A stretch of 64,000 nucleotides of DNA from Brevundimonas bacteroides DSM 4726 (GCF_000701445.1 NZ_JNIX01000015.1:1-64000); one strand, 5' to 3'. Numbered from the stretch's first letter, positions 1-8,653 are shown. Program-made: numbers and translations. The notes: generated by a model not told the origin, from the letters alone.

Positions 1-77
1 GGCCCTGTTAGAGCCTTGCCGCTACTGACGCCTCCGGCGGGAAGGTCGGCGTGCTTGCGAAAGCCGATCCCCTGAAC
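1..77. other. Structured gene-free segment, possible end of a small RNA
   Basis: No convincing protein gene is seen. The segment can form local hairpins: one around a GCTT-GCGA-AAGC tetraloop near base 50-61 with flanking GGTCGGC/GCCGATCC arms, followed at once by a strong intrinsic terminator. A small RNA on the plus strand whose 5' end lies left of the window would fit. Conserved cores of tmRNA, RNase P RNA and SRP RNA were looked for by eye and not found, so no family is assigned. Confidence 0.3.
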
Positions 78-106
78 GCGGCGAGTCTTCTGCTCGCCGC
101 CTTTTT
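78..106 (+). terminator. Intrinsic terminator
   Basis: A perfect 8-bp stem GCGGCGAG/CTCGCCGC with a 7-base loop is followed directly by CTTTTT. It ends whatever transcript enters from the left edge. Confidence 0.75.
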
Positions 107-109
107 GGT

Positions 110-149
110 GGGCTACCGCCTGGAACGCGGTTCCAGGCTACTTGAGCCC
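110..149. repeat. Perfect hairpin with outer stem
   Basis: A 9-bp perfect inverted repeat GCCTGGAAC-GCG-GTTCCAGGC (118-138) is enclosed by a second pairing, GGGCT (110-114) with AGCCC (145-149). There is no T-run, so it is not a plain terminator. It could be an RNA structural element or a protein-binding site; its role is unknown. Confidence 0.5.
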
Positions 150-572
150 GAGACCCTCGCTCCTGACAGTGAACCCACGCCACCCCCTTGATCCGGACGC
201 CGAATGACCGCTCTTCACGGCCTCCGGTCGTTGGACCTCTGGAGCCCCCGCTCCAACCGCTCCCGCCGCGACAAGCTCGCAAGGCCTTGCGCCCTTCCCA
301 GGCGACGGAACCGGAGGTGATTGTAAGGCAGGATTCAATGAGGGCGCGTTCAGAGCGTCTCAAACGGAGCGGGCGTTGATTTTACTCGCTGATTCCGGGC
401 GTCGTTGGATGACTGGGAAAAACAGCGCGCGATCATCCTTCCTCGTGCCGCAAGGGGAGAAGGGACATGAGTGCGTCGTGGTGAGAGATACGTGAGACCA
501 TTGGCGACCTGACGATTTCGCTATCCGCATCGCCCGGCCCGCGTGATAATCACGCCGAACAGGGGAGTTCCA
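150..572. other. Gene-free stretch upstream of lemA
   Basis: No convincing coding region is seen. Open frames here lack a ribosome binding site or familiar protein character. The stretch presumably holds the lemA promoter, but no clear -35/-10 pair stands out. Confidence 0.4.
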
Positions 573-1142
573 ATGATCACGCTCATCGTCATCGCCGTCA
601 TCGTCGCGATCCTCGCCTTCGTGGTGATCGGCGCCTACAACAAGCTCGTCGCGCTGGATCAGCGCGCGGACCAGTCGTTCGCCGACATCGACGTCCAGTT
701 GAAGCAGCGCAACGACCTGATTCCCAATCTGGTCGAGACGGTGAAGGGCTATGCCGCCCACGAGCAGGGCACGCTGAACGCCGTGACCCAGGCCCGCGCC
801 GCCGCCGCAGGAGCCACGACCGTCAACGACAAGGTGGCCGCCGACAACATGATGACCGCCGCGCTCGGCCGGCTGTTCGCCGTGGCCGAGGCCTATCCGG
901 ACCTCAAGGCCAACACCAACTTCCTGGAGCTGCAGCGCGAGTTGGCCGACATCGAGAACAAGCTGGCCGCCGCGCGCCGCTTCTTCAACAATGCCGTGGC
1001 CGAGTTCAACGCCGTGCGCGCCCAGTTCCCGACCGTGCTGTTCGCCGGGATGTTCGGCTTTGGTCAGGAGAAGCCCTTCTTCGATGTCGGCGCCGCGGAC
1101 CGCGAGGCCATGAACGCCGCCCCGCCGACGGTGAAGTTCTAG
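573..1142 (+). CDS. lemA: LemA family protein
   Basis: A 189-residue protein with one N-terminal membrane segment (about residues 2-22, all hydrophobic) followed by a long helical domain. The family signature is clear in QLKQRNDLIPNLVETVKGY and in the later stretch beginning NTNFLELQRELADIE. LemA proteins are small membrane-anchored helical proteins of unknown biochemical role, often next to M48 peptidases or TPM-domain proteins. The start at 573 is preferred over an in-frame GTG at 543 because AGGGGAG lies just upstream at 561-567 and the protein then begins at the membrane helix. The M48 protease gene starts 6 bases after the stop, so the two are almost certainly one operon. Confidence 0.93.
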   Translation: MITLIVIAVIVAILAFVVIGAYNKLVALDQRADQSFADIDVQLKQRNDLIPNLVETVKGYAAHEQGTLNAVTQARAAAAGATTVNDKVAADNMMTAALGRLFAVAEAYPDLKANTNFLELQRELADIENKLAAARRFFNNAVAEFNAVRAQFPTVLFAGMFGFGQEKPFFDVGAADREAMNAAPPTVKF

Positions 1143-1148
1143 GCCTCG

Positions 1149-2159
1149 ATGCGCGCCGTCGGTCTCGCGACCCACATCTGGGCCAACAACACCCGCTCGA
1201 TCCTGCTGCTGGCCGGGTTTCCGGTCATGCTGGTGGGGGTGATCTTCGGTCTGCAACTGATCCTGATGGGGTTCGGCGTTCTGCCGAACTCCGGCGGGAC
1301 GCTGGAAGACGACATCGCGCTGGCCGTCTCGATGCTGGCGGGCACCATCCCGCTGGCGCTGGTCGTCGCCGGGATCTGGTTCGCCATCGCCTGGTTCGGC
1401 AACCAGGCGATGATCGACGCCATGACCGGCGCCCGGAAGGTCGAGCGGACGGCGGAGCCGCAGCTTTACAATCTGTTGGAAAACCTGGCCATCTCACGGG
1501 GGTTGCGGACGCCGACGCTGCGCATCATCGAGCGGCCCGAGCTGAACGCCTATGCGTCCGGCCTGCGCGAGGGCCATTACAGCGTGACCGTCACGCGCGG
1601 CCTGATGGAGGCGCTGGACCGCGACGAGATGGAGGCGGTCCTGGCCCATGAGCTGACCCACGTCATCAACAAGGACGTGCGGACGATGGTCATCGCCTCG
1701 ATCTTCGCCGGCATCATCACCGTGTTGGCGGAGCTGACGTTCCGTGGGCTGTTCTATGTGCGGGGATCGAGCCGGGACAACAAGAACGCCGGGCCCTTGC
1801 TGATGATCGGCTTCGCCATCGCCCTGGTCGGCTTCGCGCTGGCGGTCGTCATCCGGCTCATGCTGTCGCGGACGCGCGAATATGTGGCCGACGCCGGGGC
1901 GGTGGAGCTGACCAAGAACCCCGACGCCATGATCTCGGCGCTGAGGAAGGTCGAGGGACGGTCGTTCGTGAAGGCGCCGGACGAGGTCCAGGGCATGTTC
2001 CTGGACAACCGCAAGGAGGGCTTCCTCGACGGTCTGTTCGCCACCCACCCCTCGATCGACAAGCGGGTCGAGGCCCTGATCGAATTCGGCGGCGGGCGCG
2101 ATCCCGGACCCTTGCCGGCCATGCCCTCGGCCGCTACGGCCGTGCCGCTGGCGGGTTGA
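1149..2159 (+). CDS. M48 family membrane metalloprotease (HtpX-like)
   Basis: A 336-residue membrane protease. Two hydrophobic segments lie near the N terminus (about 15-40 and 55-85). The zinc site HELTH is at residues 167-171, and two more membrane segments follow at about 180-240. The second motif region SRTREYVADAGAVEL supplies the usual downstream glutamate ligand. Near the C terminus ATHPSIDKRVEAL is typical of M48B/HtpX enzymes, which degrade misfolded membrane proteins. Co-transcription with lemA is a widespread arrangement and suggests linked roles in envelope quality control. The symbol is withheld because M48 membrane proteases other than true HtpX share this layout. Confidence 0.9.
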   Translation: MRAVGLATHIWANNTRSILLLAGFPVMLVGVIFGLQLILMGFGVLPNSGGTLEDDIALAVSMLAGTIPLALVVAGIWFAIAWFGNQAMIDAMTGARKVERTAEPQLYNLLENLAISRGLRTPTLRIIERPELNAYASGLREGHYSVTVTRGLMEALDRDEMEAVLAHELTHVINKDVRTMVIASIFAGIITVLAELTFRGLFYVRGSSRDNKNAGPLLMIGFAIALVGFALAVVIRLMLSRTREYVADAGAVELTKNPDAMISALRKVEGRSFVKAPDEVQGMFLDNRKEGFLDGLFATHPSIDKRVEALIEFGGGRDPGPLPAMPSAATAVPLAG

Positions 2160-2168
2160 CGGGGCGGC

Positions 2169-2608
2169 ATGGCTGGGCGTCTCAAGGTGTTCGCGTGGTC
2201 GGACGGGTTTCACCGCTTCACGGTGGCGACGACCTCGCGGCCCAAGGCGCTGGAGGCCTGGGGCGTCGGGCAGGATCTGTTCGCGGGCGGGCTGGCGGAC
2301 GAGATCCGCGAGGGCGACGACTACGACGCGGCGCTGGCGCGGCCGGGCACGGTCATCCGGACCGGCGTGGCCGTCGATCCGGGCGAGGTGAAGCCGGTCC
2401 GGCCGAAGGCGAACGAGCCGGCGGCGAAGCGGGCGAGGGCGCGCCGGGACCAGCTGAAGGCGGAACTGGAGACGCTGGAGACCGAGACCGAACGGGCGCT
2501 GTCGGAGCTTGCGGCCGAGCGCGAGGCGCTGGACGCGCGAATGGCCGAGGTGAAGGCGAAGGCCGACCGGGAGAGGAAGCGCCTGAAGGCCGCGCTAAAC
2601 AAGGACGA

Positions 2609-2618
<10 letters not shown>
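2169..2618 (+). CDS. Hypothetical protein with C-terminal coiled coil
   Basis: A 149-residue protein not recognised as a named family. Residues 1-75 look globular (MAGRLKVFAWSDGFHRFTVA at the start). Residues about 85-145 are a charged heptad-like helix rich in Arg, Ala, Glu and Lys, probably a coiled coil. It starts 9 bases after the protease stop and may be the third gene of that operon. Its stop codon lies inside the 3' end of the convergent tRNA-Lys gene, a 10-base overlap. It has no signal peptide or membrane segment, so it is probably cytoplasmic. Confidence 0.65.
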
Positions 2619-2684
<66 letters not shown>

Positions 2685-2878
2685 GGACCAGTCGTCGTGG
2701 TCGGTCGTGCAAACGCCATGCCGCTTCCGCGTGTGCCAGATCGCGAGGCGTCACGGGAGGGCGGGACATAGAGAGTAGGGCCTCTCCTGGCAAGGGTCTT
2801 CGAGCGTGGTTCCTCTGTGTCGCGGGGGCGTCTAGCATCGCCCGGGAATCGCGCCGGGCAAGGCGGGGGAGTGGACGC

Positions 2879-4294
2879 ATGGCTTTCTGGAACCGGCGCA
2901 AGTCGATCGATCTGATGCAGGCCGGAGGCGACGGGCCCCGGCTGAAGGCCACGCTGAGCTGGTATCACCTGATCGCGCTCGGCGTCGGCGCTATCGTGGG
3001 CACCGGCATACTGACCCTGATCGGCGTGGGCGCGGGGCTGGCCGGGCCGGCGGTGATGATCAGCTTCGCGCTCGCGGGTCTCGTCTGCGCCTGCGCGGCC
3101 CTGGCCTATGCCGAGCTGTCGACCATGATGCCGCAGGCCGGCAGCGCCTATACCTATTCCTACGCCGTGCTGGGTGAACTGCTGGCGTGGATCGTGGGAT
3201 GGAGCCTGATCCTGGAGTACTCGCTGGTCGTGTCTGCCGTGGCCGTGGGGTGGTCCGGCTATGCGGTCGGGTTCCTGACCGGGCTGGGCATCGATCTGCC
3301 CACCGCGCTGACGGTCGGGCCACATGTCGCGGGCGGGATCGTCAACCTGCCGGCCGTGTTCATCATCGCCATAGTGACGGGCCTTCTGCTGCTCGGCACG
3401 CGGGAGAGCGCGACGCTGAACGCCGTGCTGGTGGTCATCAAGGTCGCGGCGCTGGTGGCGTTCGTGGCCATCGCCCTGCCGGCGTTCGACAGCGCCAACT
3501 TCACGCCCTTCATGCCCAACGGTTTCGGCGCGCCCTTCGTGCAGACGGGGGTGATGGCGGCGGCGGCCATCATCTTCTTCGCCTTCTATGGCTTCGACGC
3601 CATCTCCACGGCGGCGGAGGAGACCAAGCGGCCCGAGCGGGACCTGGCCATCGGCATCGTCGGCTCCATGCTGGTCTGCACGGCGCTGTATCTGGTGGTG
3701 GCGGCCACCGCGATCGGCGCCCGACCGGTCGCGAGCTTCGCCGAGAGTCCCGAGCCCCTGGCCCTGATCCTGCGCGAGATGGGGCAGGGGACGGCGGCCC
3801 AGTGGATCGCGGCTTCGGCGGTGATCGCGTTGCCGACCGTGCTACTGGCCTTCCTGTTCGGACAGAGCCGGATCTTCCTGGGCATGGCGCGCGACGGCCT
3901 GTTGCCGACGGGGCTGGCGAAGATTTCGGGGCGAGGCGTGCCGGTCGTGGTGACGGTGTTCACGGCGATCGTGGTCGCGGCGCTGGCCGGTGTGATGCGG
4001 CTGGACGAGCTGGCGTCGCTGGCCAACGCGGGGACGCTGGCGGCCTTCGCGGCGGTGGGGGTGTGCCTGATCGTGCTGAGGCTGCGCGACCCGAACCGGC
4101 CGAGGAAGTTCAAGGCGCCGCTGTTCTGGCTGGTCGGGGCGATCACCATCGTCGGCTGCATCGTCTTCTTCCTGAGTTTGCAGACGCGGACGCAGTTCTG
4201 GTTCCTAGTGTGGAACGGGGCGGGCTTGCTGGTCTACTTCCTGTGGTCGGCGCGGAACGCCCGGCTGGCCAAGGCCCCGCAAGAGGCCGCCTGA
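2879..4294 (+). CDS. APC family amino acid permease
   Basis: A 471-residue inner-membrane transporter with about 12 hydrophobic segments. The first helix region, IALGVGAIVGTGILTLIGVG, is the glycine-rich unwound TM1 motif of the amino acid-polyamine-organocation superfamily. The later FYGFDAISTAAEETKRPERD is the typical TM6-loop motif of cationic amino acid transporter (CAT/YfnA-like) members. It probably imports amino acids by proton symport; the substrate cannot be read from sequence. GGGGGAG lies just upstream of the ATG. The next gene starts within its stop codon (TGATG), so the two are translationally coupled. Confidence 0.9.
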   Translation: MAFWNRRKSIDLMQAGGDGPRLKATLSWYHLIALGVGAIVGTGILTLIGVGAGLAGPAVMISFALAGLVCACAALAYAELSTMMPQAGSAYTYSYAVLGELLAWIVGWSLILEYSLVVSAVAVGWSGYAVGFLTGLGIDLPTALTVGPHVAGGIVNLPAVFIIAIVTGLLLLGTRESATLNAVLVVIKVAALVAFVAIALPAFDSANFTPFMPNGFGAPFVQTGVMAAAAIIFFAFYGFDAISTAAEETKRPERDLAIGIVGSMLVCTALYLVVAATAIGARPVASFAESPEPLALILREMGQGTAAQWIAASAVIALPTVLLAFLFGQSRIFLGMARDGLLPTGLAKISGRGVPVVVTVFTAIVVAALAGVMRLDELASLANAGTLAAFAAVGVCLIVLRLRDPNRPRKFKAPLFWLVGAITIVGCIVFFLSLQTRTQFWFLVWNGAGLLVYFLWSARNARLAKAPQEAA

Positions 4295-4647
4295 TGTCGC
4301 GCCGCGACCTGACCGGCGCGGTGGACTTCTCGGTGCTGGACCGCACGACGGGCGGCGACGACGCGGTGTCGGAGGAGATCCTGGGCCTGTTCGTCCAGCA
4401 GGCCGAGGTGTGGGCCCCGCTGCTGGGTGTCCGCGAGGACGGTTGGCGGGACGCGGTTCACACTCTCAGGGGGACGGCGGCAGGGATCGGCGCAGGCGCG
4501 CTTGCCGAGGCCTGCGCGACGGCCGAGGCGGCGGAGAAGGCGGATGCGCCGCCGTTGCTGGAGCGGGTGCGGGACGCGCTGGACGCCGCCCTCGCCGACG
4601 TGGCGGCGTGGCGGCATGAGCTTATGCTCAGGTCGCTGAAGGGCTAG
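4294..4647 (+). CDS. HPt domain-containing protein
   Basis: A 117-residue, largely helical protein with the histidine phosphotransfer signature HTLRGTAAGIGAGALAEACA at about residues 51-70; the first His is the presumed phosphorylation site. Small HPt proteins relay phosphate between hybrid histidine kinases and response regulators. It overlaps the permease stop by one base. A soluble hybrid kinase is encoded 15 kb away at 19350-20972, but a link between them is only a guess. Its TAG stop overlaps the stop of the convergent chorismate mutase gene within one CTAG. Confidence 0.75.
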   Translation: MSRRDLTGAVDFSVLDRTTGGDDAVSEEILGLFVQQAEVWAPLLGVREDGWRDAVHTLRGTAAGIGAGALAEACATAEAAEKADAPPLLERVRDALDAALADVAAWRHELMLRSLKG

Positions 4648-5009
4648 CTGCGGGTCCGGTCGTAGACCGAGAACTCGTGGGCGATGCAGCGGTCGATCAG
4701 GGTGCGCCAGACGGGCTCGGCGATGTCGGGCGACAAGTGCTGGCCTTGCGCTGCCGCCAGGACCTTGGCCACCACGTCCTCGATTCGGGCGTCGTCGTGG
4801 ACGGCGTCGCGGTTCGGCTTGATGCGCGCGGCGGCCTCCATGTAGCGCTGGCGCTCGGCGATGAGGGCGACGAGGGCCCGGTCCAGCGCGTCCACGCCCT
4901 GGCGGACCTCGGCCATCGACTGGCAGGCGGCCGGGTCGACGCGGGCGTCGACGGCGACGATCTGGGGCTTGTGCAGGACGTCAGCCGACAAAGGCGCGCT
5001 CCAGGACAT
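4644..5009 (-). CDS. Chorismate mutase (AroQ class)
   Basis: A 121-residue all-helical protein. The core from MAEVRQGVDALDRALVALIA onward matches the short AroQ fold: an N-terminal helix with the RxxVDxLD-type active-site arginine, ALIAERQRYMEAAARIK, and a C-terminal VWRTLIDRCIAHEF helix. It would convert chorismate to prephenate, or act as an isochorismate-pyruvate lyase-like enzyme. The ATG at 5009 lies 29 bases inside the upstream reductase gene; an internal start at the Met of MAEVRQG (residue 32) would remove the overlap, so the start is uncertain. Confidence 0.82.
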   Translation of the reverse strand: MSWSAPLSADVLHKPQIVAVDARVDPAACQSMAEVRQGVDALDRALVALIAERQRYMEAAARIKPNRDAVHDDARIEDVVAKVLAAAQGQHLSPDIAEPVWRTLIDRCIAHEFSVYDRTRS

Positions 5010-5811
5010 AGTCGCCGGGCTCGGCGTTGGAGCCCTCCTTGAGGCCGAAGCCTTCCAGCAGCTCGGCGGTTTCCTTGATCATGGCCATGGAGCCGCACAG
5101 CATGACGCGGTCGCGGTCGGGCGAGAAGCCGCCCCTCTCGTCTGGGCCTGCCAGGCCGAGGTCGGTGAAGACCGCGCCCGACGTGATGCGGTCTGTGATG
5201 CGGCCCGGCGTGTCGAACGGCTCGCGCGTGACGGTGGGATAATAGGTCAGCTGGGCCGCCGCCTCCTCGCCGATCAGGGGATCGTCGTGGATGCCGGAGG
5301 TGAAGAAGTCGCGGTAGGCGAGGTCGGCGACGTTCCGCACCGTATGGCAGACGATGACGCGGCCGAAGCGGCTGTAGGTGTCCGGATCACGCGCGACGCT
5401 GAGCCAGGGCGCCAGGCCTGTGCCCGTGCCGATCAGCCAGAGCGTCTCGCCGCCGGTGAGGGCGTCGAGCACGAGCGTGCCGGTGGGCTTCTTGCCCATC
5501 ATGACGGTGTCGCCGGGCTTGATGTGGACAAGGCGGGACGTCAGGGGGCCGTCGGGCACGGCGATGGACAGGAACTCCAGCTGTTCGTCCCAGCTAGGGC
5601 TAGCGATGGAGTAGGCGCGGAGCAGGGGCTTGGCGCCGTCCTCGGCCGGCAGGCCGATCATGACGAACTCGCCCGAGCGGAAGCGGAAGTCGTCCGGGCG
5701 GGCGACGCGGAAGCTGAACAGCTGCTCGGTCCAGTGATGGACCCAGGTCACCTCCAGCTCGTGGAAGGCCGAGGGGCGGGCGGGCGGCGGGGACAGGGCG
5801 GCGTCGGTCAT
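4981..5811 (-). CDS. fpr: Ferredoxin--NADP reductase
   Basis: A 276-residue flavoprotein of the bacterial FPR type. An FAD-binding barrel comes first, with the RAYSIAS motif at about residues 64-70. The NADP-binding domain follows, with GTGTGLAPWLSVARDP and a later MLCGSMAMI. The protein ends in YVLERAFVG, the C-terminal extension with aromatic/acidic character typical of subclass I bacterial reductases. It transfers electrons between NADPH and ferredoxin or flavodoxin, often in oxidative stress and Fe-S metabolism. It is the first gene of a two-gene minus-strand unit with the chorismate mutase. Confidence 0.92.
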   Translation of the reverse strand: MTDAALSPPPARPSAFHELEVTWVHHWTEQLFSFRVARPDDFRFRSGEFVMIGLPAEDGAKPLLRAYSIASPSWDEQLEFLSIAVPDGPLTSRLVHIKPGDTVMMGKKPTGTLVLDALTGGETLWLIGTGTGLAPWLSVARDPDTYSRFGRVIVCHTVRNVADLAYRDFFTSGIHDDPLIGEEAAAQLTYYPTVTREPFDTPGRITDRITSGAVFTDLGLAGPDERGGFSPDRDRVMLCGSMAMIKETAELLEGFGLKEGSNAEPGDYVLERAFVG

Positions 5812-5862
5812 ATGGCCCTGTCTTTAGGGGGTCGGGGGCGGAAGCGGAAGGTGGCGTAGAGT

Positions 5863-6030
5863 CCCTCTCCCAGCGGGAGAGGGCTTGAGGCTCGGAGAGC
5901 GTAGCGATCCGCTAAGCCGAAAGGGTGAGGGGTTAGATCGGTAGCCGGTGAGAGGGAAACCCCTCACCCTTTCGCGCAAGTCCACTCGCTTCGCTCGCGG
6001 GCGCTCAAGCCCTCTCCCGCCGGGAGAGGG
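5863..6030. repeat. Large nested palindromic intergenic element
   Basis: The element is built as a mirror. The outer arms are themselves hairpins: CCCTCTCCC-AGC-GGGAGAGGG at 5863-5883 and CCCTCTCCC-GCC-GGGAGAGGG at 6010-6030. The adjoining GGGCTTGAG (5881-5889) pairs with CTCAAGCCC (6004-6012). An inner perfect 17-bp pair CGAAAGGGTGAGGGGTT (5918-5934) matches 5958-5974. It fills the gap between the divergent fpr and S9 peptidase genes. The form is that of a REP- or MITE-like mobile palindrome. Copies elsewhere in the genome cannot be seen here. Confidence 0.75.
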
Positions 6031-6065
6031 TGACGAGCGCGAAATCCCCCGCTAGCGTCGCCGTC

Positions 6066-8321
6066 ATGCGTACCGTCCTCGCCGTCTCCGCCCTCGCCCT
6101 GTTGTCCGTCACCACCGCCCAGGCCCAGACCCCGGACTCCGCGATCCTCACCCCCGAACGGGTCTTCGCCAGTCCGTCCTTGAACGGGCCGGTCGCCCAG
6201 GGCGTCAGCCTGTCCCCGGACGGCGAGTTGGTGGCCTTCCTGAGGGCGCGGGAGGACGACGTTTCGGTGCTGGACCTGTGGGCCGCGCCAACCGGGGCGG
6301 GGGAACCGTTCAAGCTGATCGACGCGAGGGCGCTGGTCCCGGACGCGGGCGAGCTGTCGGAGGCGGAGAAGGCGCGGCGCGAGCGGATGCGGATCAGCCA
6401 GCGTGGCGTGGTCGAATACTCCTGGGACGAACAGGGCCGCTACATCCTGGCGCCGCTGGAGGGCGACATCTTCTTGGCCAGCCGCCAGGGCGGCGACATC
6501 CGCCGCCTGACCGAGACCGAGGCCGACGAGATCGACGCCAAGGTCAGCCCCCAGGGTAACTTCGTCAGCTTCGTGCGCGACCAGGATCTGGTGATCGTCA
6601 ACCTCGCCGACGGGCAGGAGCGGCCGGTCACGACGGACGGCGAGGGCCTGATCACCTGGGCCACCGCCGAATTCATCGCCCAGGAGGAGATGGATCGCGA
6701 CACCGGCTACTGGTGGAGCCCGAACGAACGGTTCATCGCGCTGCAGCGGACCGATGAATCGACCGTCGACGTCATTCCGCGGCTGGACATCACCGGCGGC
6801 GGGGCGACCACGATCGAGCAGCGCTATCCGCGCGCCGGGCGGCCCAACGCCGTGGTCGAGCTGTGGGTCCAGGACGTCGCCTCGGGCCAGAGGGTCAAGG
6901 TCGATCTGGGCGACAACACCGACATCTATCTGGCGCGGGTCAACTGGGCGACGGACGGCAGCGTGCTCTATGTCCAGCGCCAGTCGCGCGATCAGCAGAC
7001 GCTGGACCTGCTGCGCGTGGACCCGGCGACCGGGGCGTCGCGCGTCATCGCGACCCAGACGTCCGACGCCTGGGTGCCGCTGACCCACGATTTCAAGGCG
7101 CTGAAGGACGGCCGCTTCATCTGGTCGGACGAGAGCACCGGCTGGCGGCACCTGTATCTGTTCGACGCCGACGGCCGGAAGGTGCGCGCCATCACCTCCG
7201 GCGACTGGCCGGTCAAGGCGCTGAACAGCGTCAACGAGGAGACCGGCGAGGTCTTCTTCACCGCCTCCATGCGCGACGGCCGCGAGTATCCGATCGAGCA
7301 GCAGCTGTTCCGCGCGAGCCTGACCACGGACGGCGCGCCGGTCGCGGTGACGCCGCAGGGCGGCTGGTGGTCGGCCAGCATGAACCGGACGGCGACGGCC
7401 TATGTCGGGAACTACAACGACCTGACCACGCCGCCGCGCTCGGGTCTGTATGCCGCCGACGGGACCTTCGTGCGTTGGATCGAGGAGAATGCGGTGGACG
7501 CCGACCACCCGTTCGCGCCCTTCGTGTCGCGTCGGCCCACCGTCGAGTTCGGCACGCTGGAGAGCGATGGCCACATCCTGGTCTGGCAGATGGCCAGGCC
7601 CGTCGATTTCGATCCGTCGCGGACCTATCCGGTAGTCATGCAGGTCTATGGCGGCCCCTCGGGGGGCGGCGTTCGCAACGGCTGGCTGCCGGCGACGACG
7701 CAGCTGCTGACCGAGGCGGGCTATCTGGTGTTCCGTCTGGACAACCGGGGCGAGGGCGACCGGTCGGCGGCGTTCAAGCAGGCGCTGTACCTGACGATGG
7801 GCCAGCCTGAGGTGGACGATCAGGTTCTGGCGATCAACCATCTGAGATCCCTGCCGTTCGTGGATGACGACCGGATCGCGGCGATGGGCTGGAGCTACGG
7901 CGGGTTCATGACGCTGCACATGCTGACCGAGCCGAGGATGAACCTGACCGCGGCCATCTCGGGCGCGCCGGTGACGGACTGGAGCCTGTATGACACCCAC
8001 TACACCGAACGCTTCATGTCGACGCCGGAGGCCAACCCGGAGGGGTATGCGGCGTCGGACGTGGTGGATCAGCTGGACCAGCTGACCGGGCGGCTGCTGC
8101 TGATGCACGGCATGGCCGACGACAACGTCATCCTGGAGAACTCGACCCGGGTGATGGATGCGCTGCAGGCGTCGAGCACGCCGTTCGAGCTGATGCTCTA
8201 TCCGGGCCAGCGTCATGGCGTGCGGGGCAATGAGCGTCAGCTGCAGCAGTGGCGGACCTACCTGGACTTCCTGGACCGGACGATCGGATCGCGGGCGCCG
8301 GAGGCGCTGAGGGCGGAGTGA
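6066..8321 (+). CDS. S9B dipeptidyl peptidase IV-like serine protease
   Basis: A 751-residue exported peptidase. The signal peptide is MRTVLAVSALALLSVTTAQA. A beta-propeller region follows (about 40-490), with the DPP IV double-glutamate motif visible as EFIAQEEMDRDTGYWW. The C-terminal alpha/beta hydrolase domain has nucleophile Ser near 609 in GWSYGG, Asp near 683 in HGMADDNV and His near 716 in QRHGVRG. It removes Xaa-Pro dipeptides from peptides in the periplasm, supporting peptide use. The start at 6066 is chosen because translation from there begins with the signal peptide; an in-frame GTG at 6030 would add 12 residues out of the palindromic repeat. Confidence 0.93.
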   Translation: MRTVLAVSALALLSVTTAQAQTPDSAILTPERVFASPSLNGPVAQGVSLSPDGELVAFLRAREDDVSVLDLWAAPTGAGEPFKLIDARALVPDAGELSEAEKARRERMRISQRGVVEYSWDEQGRYILAPLEGDIFLASRQGGDIRRLTETEADEIDAKVSPQGNFVSFVRDQDLVIVNLADGQERPVTTDGEGLITWATAEFIAQEEMDRDTGYWWSPNERFIALQRTDESTVDVIPRLDITGGGATTIEQRYPRAGRPNAVVELWVQDVASGQRVKVDLGDNTDIYLARVNWATDGSVLYVQRQSRDQQTLDLLRVDPATGASRVIATQTSDAWVPLTHDFKALKDGRFIWSDESTGWRHLYLFDADGRKVRAITSGDWPVKALNSVNEETGEVFFTASMRDGREYPIEQQLFRASLTTDGAPVAVTPQGGWWSASMNRTATAYVGNYNDLTTPPRSGLYAADGTFVRWIEENAVDADHPFAPFVSRRPTVEFGTLESDGHILVWQMARPVDFDPSRTYPVVMQVYGGPSGGGVRNGWLPATTQLLTEAGYLVFRLDNRGEGDRSAAFKQALYLTMGQPEVDDQVLAINHLRSLPFVDDDRIAAMGWSYGGFMTLHMLTEPRMNLTAAISGAPVTDWSLYDTHYTERFMSTPEANPEGYAASDVVDQLDQLTGRLLLMHGMADDNVILENSTRVMDALQASSTPFELMLYPGQRHGVRGNERQLQQWRTYLDFLDRTIGSRAPEALRAE

Positions 8322-8356
8322 CAGGAACCGGGGCCATGTCGCGCCGTTGACGGCGC

Positions 8357-8653
8357 ATGAACTCCGACCTGATCGCCAACGCCTTCGGCACGGCCGCCGC
8401 CCTGTGCTCCATCACCAGCTTCGCGCCCCAGATGATCAAGATCTGGAAGGAGCGTGACGCGTCCTCGGTCTCGCTGAAGACTTATTCTCTGACGGTGACC
8501 TGCTTCGTGCTGTGGGTCGTCTACGGGGTGATGACCCAAGCTTGGCCGGTGACCTTCGCCAACTCCGCCGCCCTGGTCATGGCGGCGGGGGTGCTGGCCA
8601 TGAAGTGGCGGTTCAAGGACGGCGATCCGGAAGAGGCGGAGGCGGCCTCCTAG
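8357..8653 (+). CDS. SemiSWEET / PQ-loop sugar transporter
   Basis: A 98-residue protein with three hydrophobic helices, the single triple-helix unit of bacterial SemiSWEETs, which work as dimers. The PQ-loop is in SFAPQMIKIWKERDASSVS (about residues 21-39), and FANSAALVMAA forms the third helix with the substrate-site Asn. It probably allows facilitated diffusion of a sugar. Its TAG stop shares a CTAG with the stop of the convergent L,D-transpeptidase gene. Confidence 0.88.
   Translation: MNSDLIANAFGTAAALCSITSFAPQMIKIWKERDASSVSLKTYSLTVTCFVLWVVYGVMTQAWPVTFANSAALVMAAGVLAMKWRFKDGDPEEAEAAS

Noticed and set aside
1..106. 6S, SRP or two-piece tmRNA gene
   Set aside because: Short likenesses (a CTGTTAGAGCC start like SRP RNA, a CCCCTGA run like 6S RNA) were seen, but the conserved cores such as GGTCAGG...GGAAGGAAGCAGCC or a tag frame are absent.
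3187..4293. Long plus-strand frame leading into the HPt gene
   Set aside because: It is a shifted frame inside the APC permease; only the part from the ATG at 4294 has HPt character and the start overlaps the permease stop.
5964..8216. A 750-codon minus-strand frame
   Set aside because: It is antisense to the S9 peptidase with its full catalytic triad, and its composition is Arg/His/Gly-rich without protein-like motifs.
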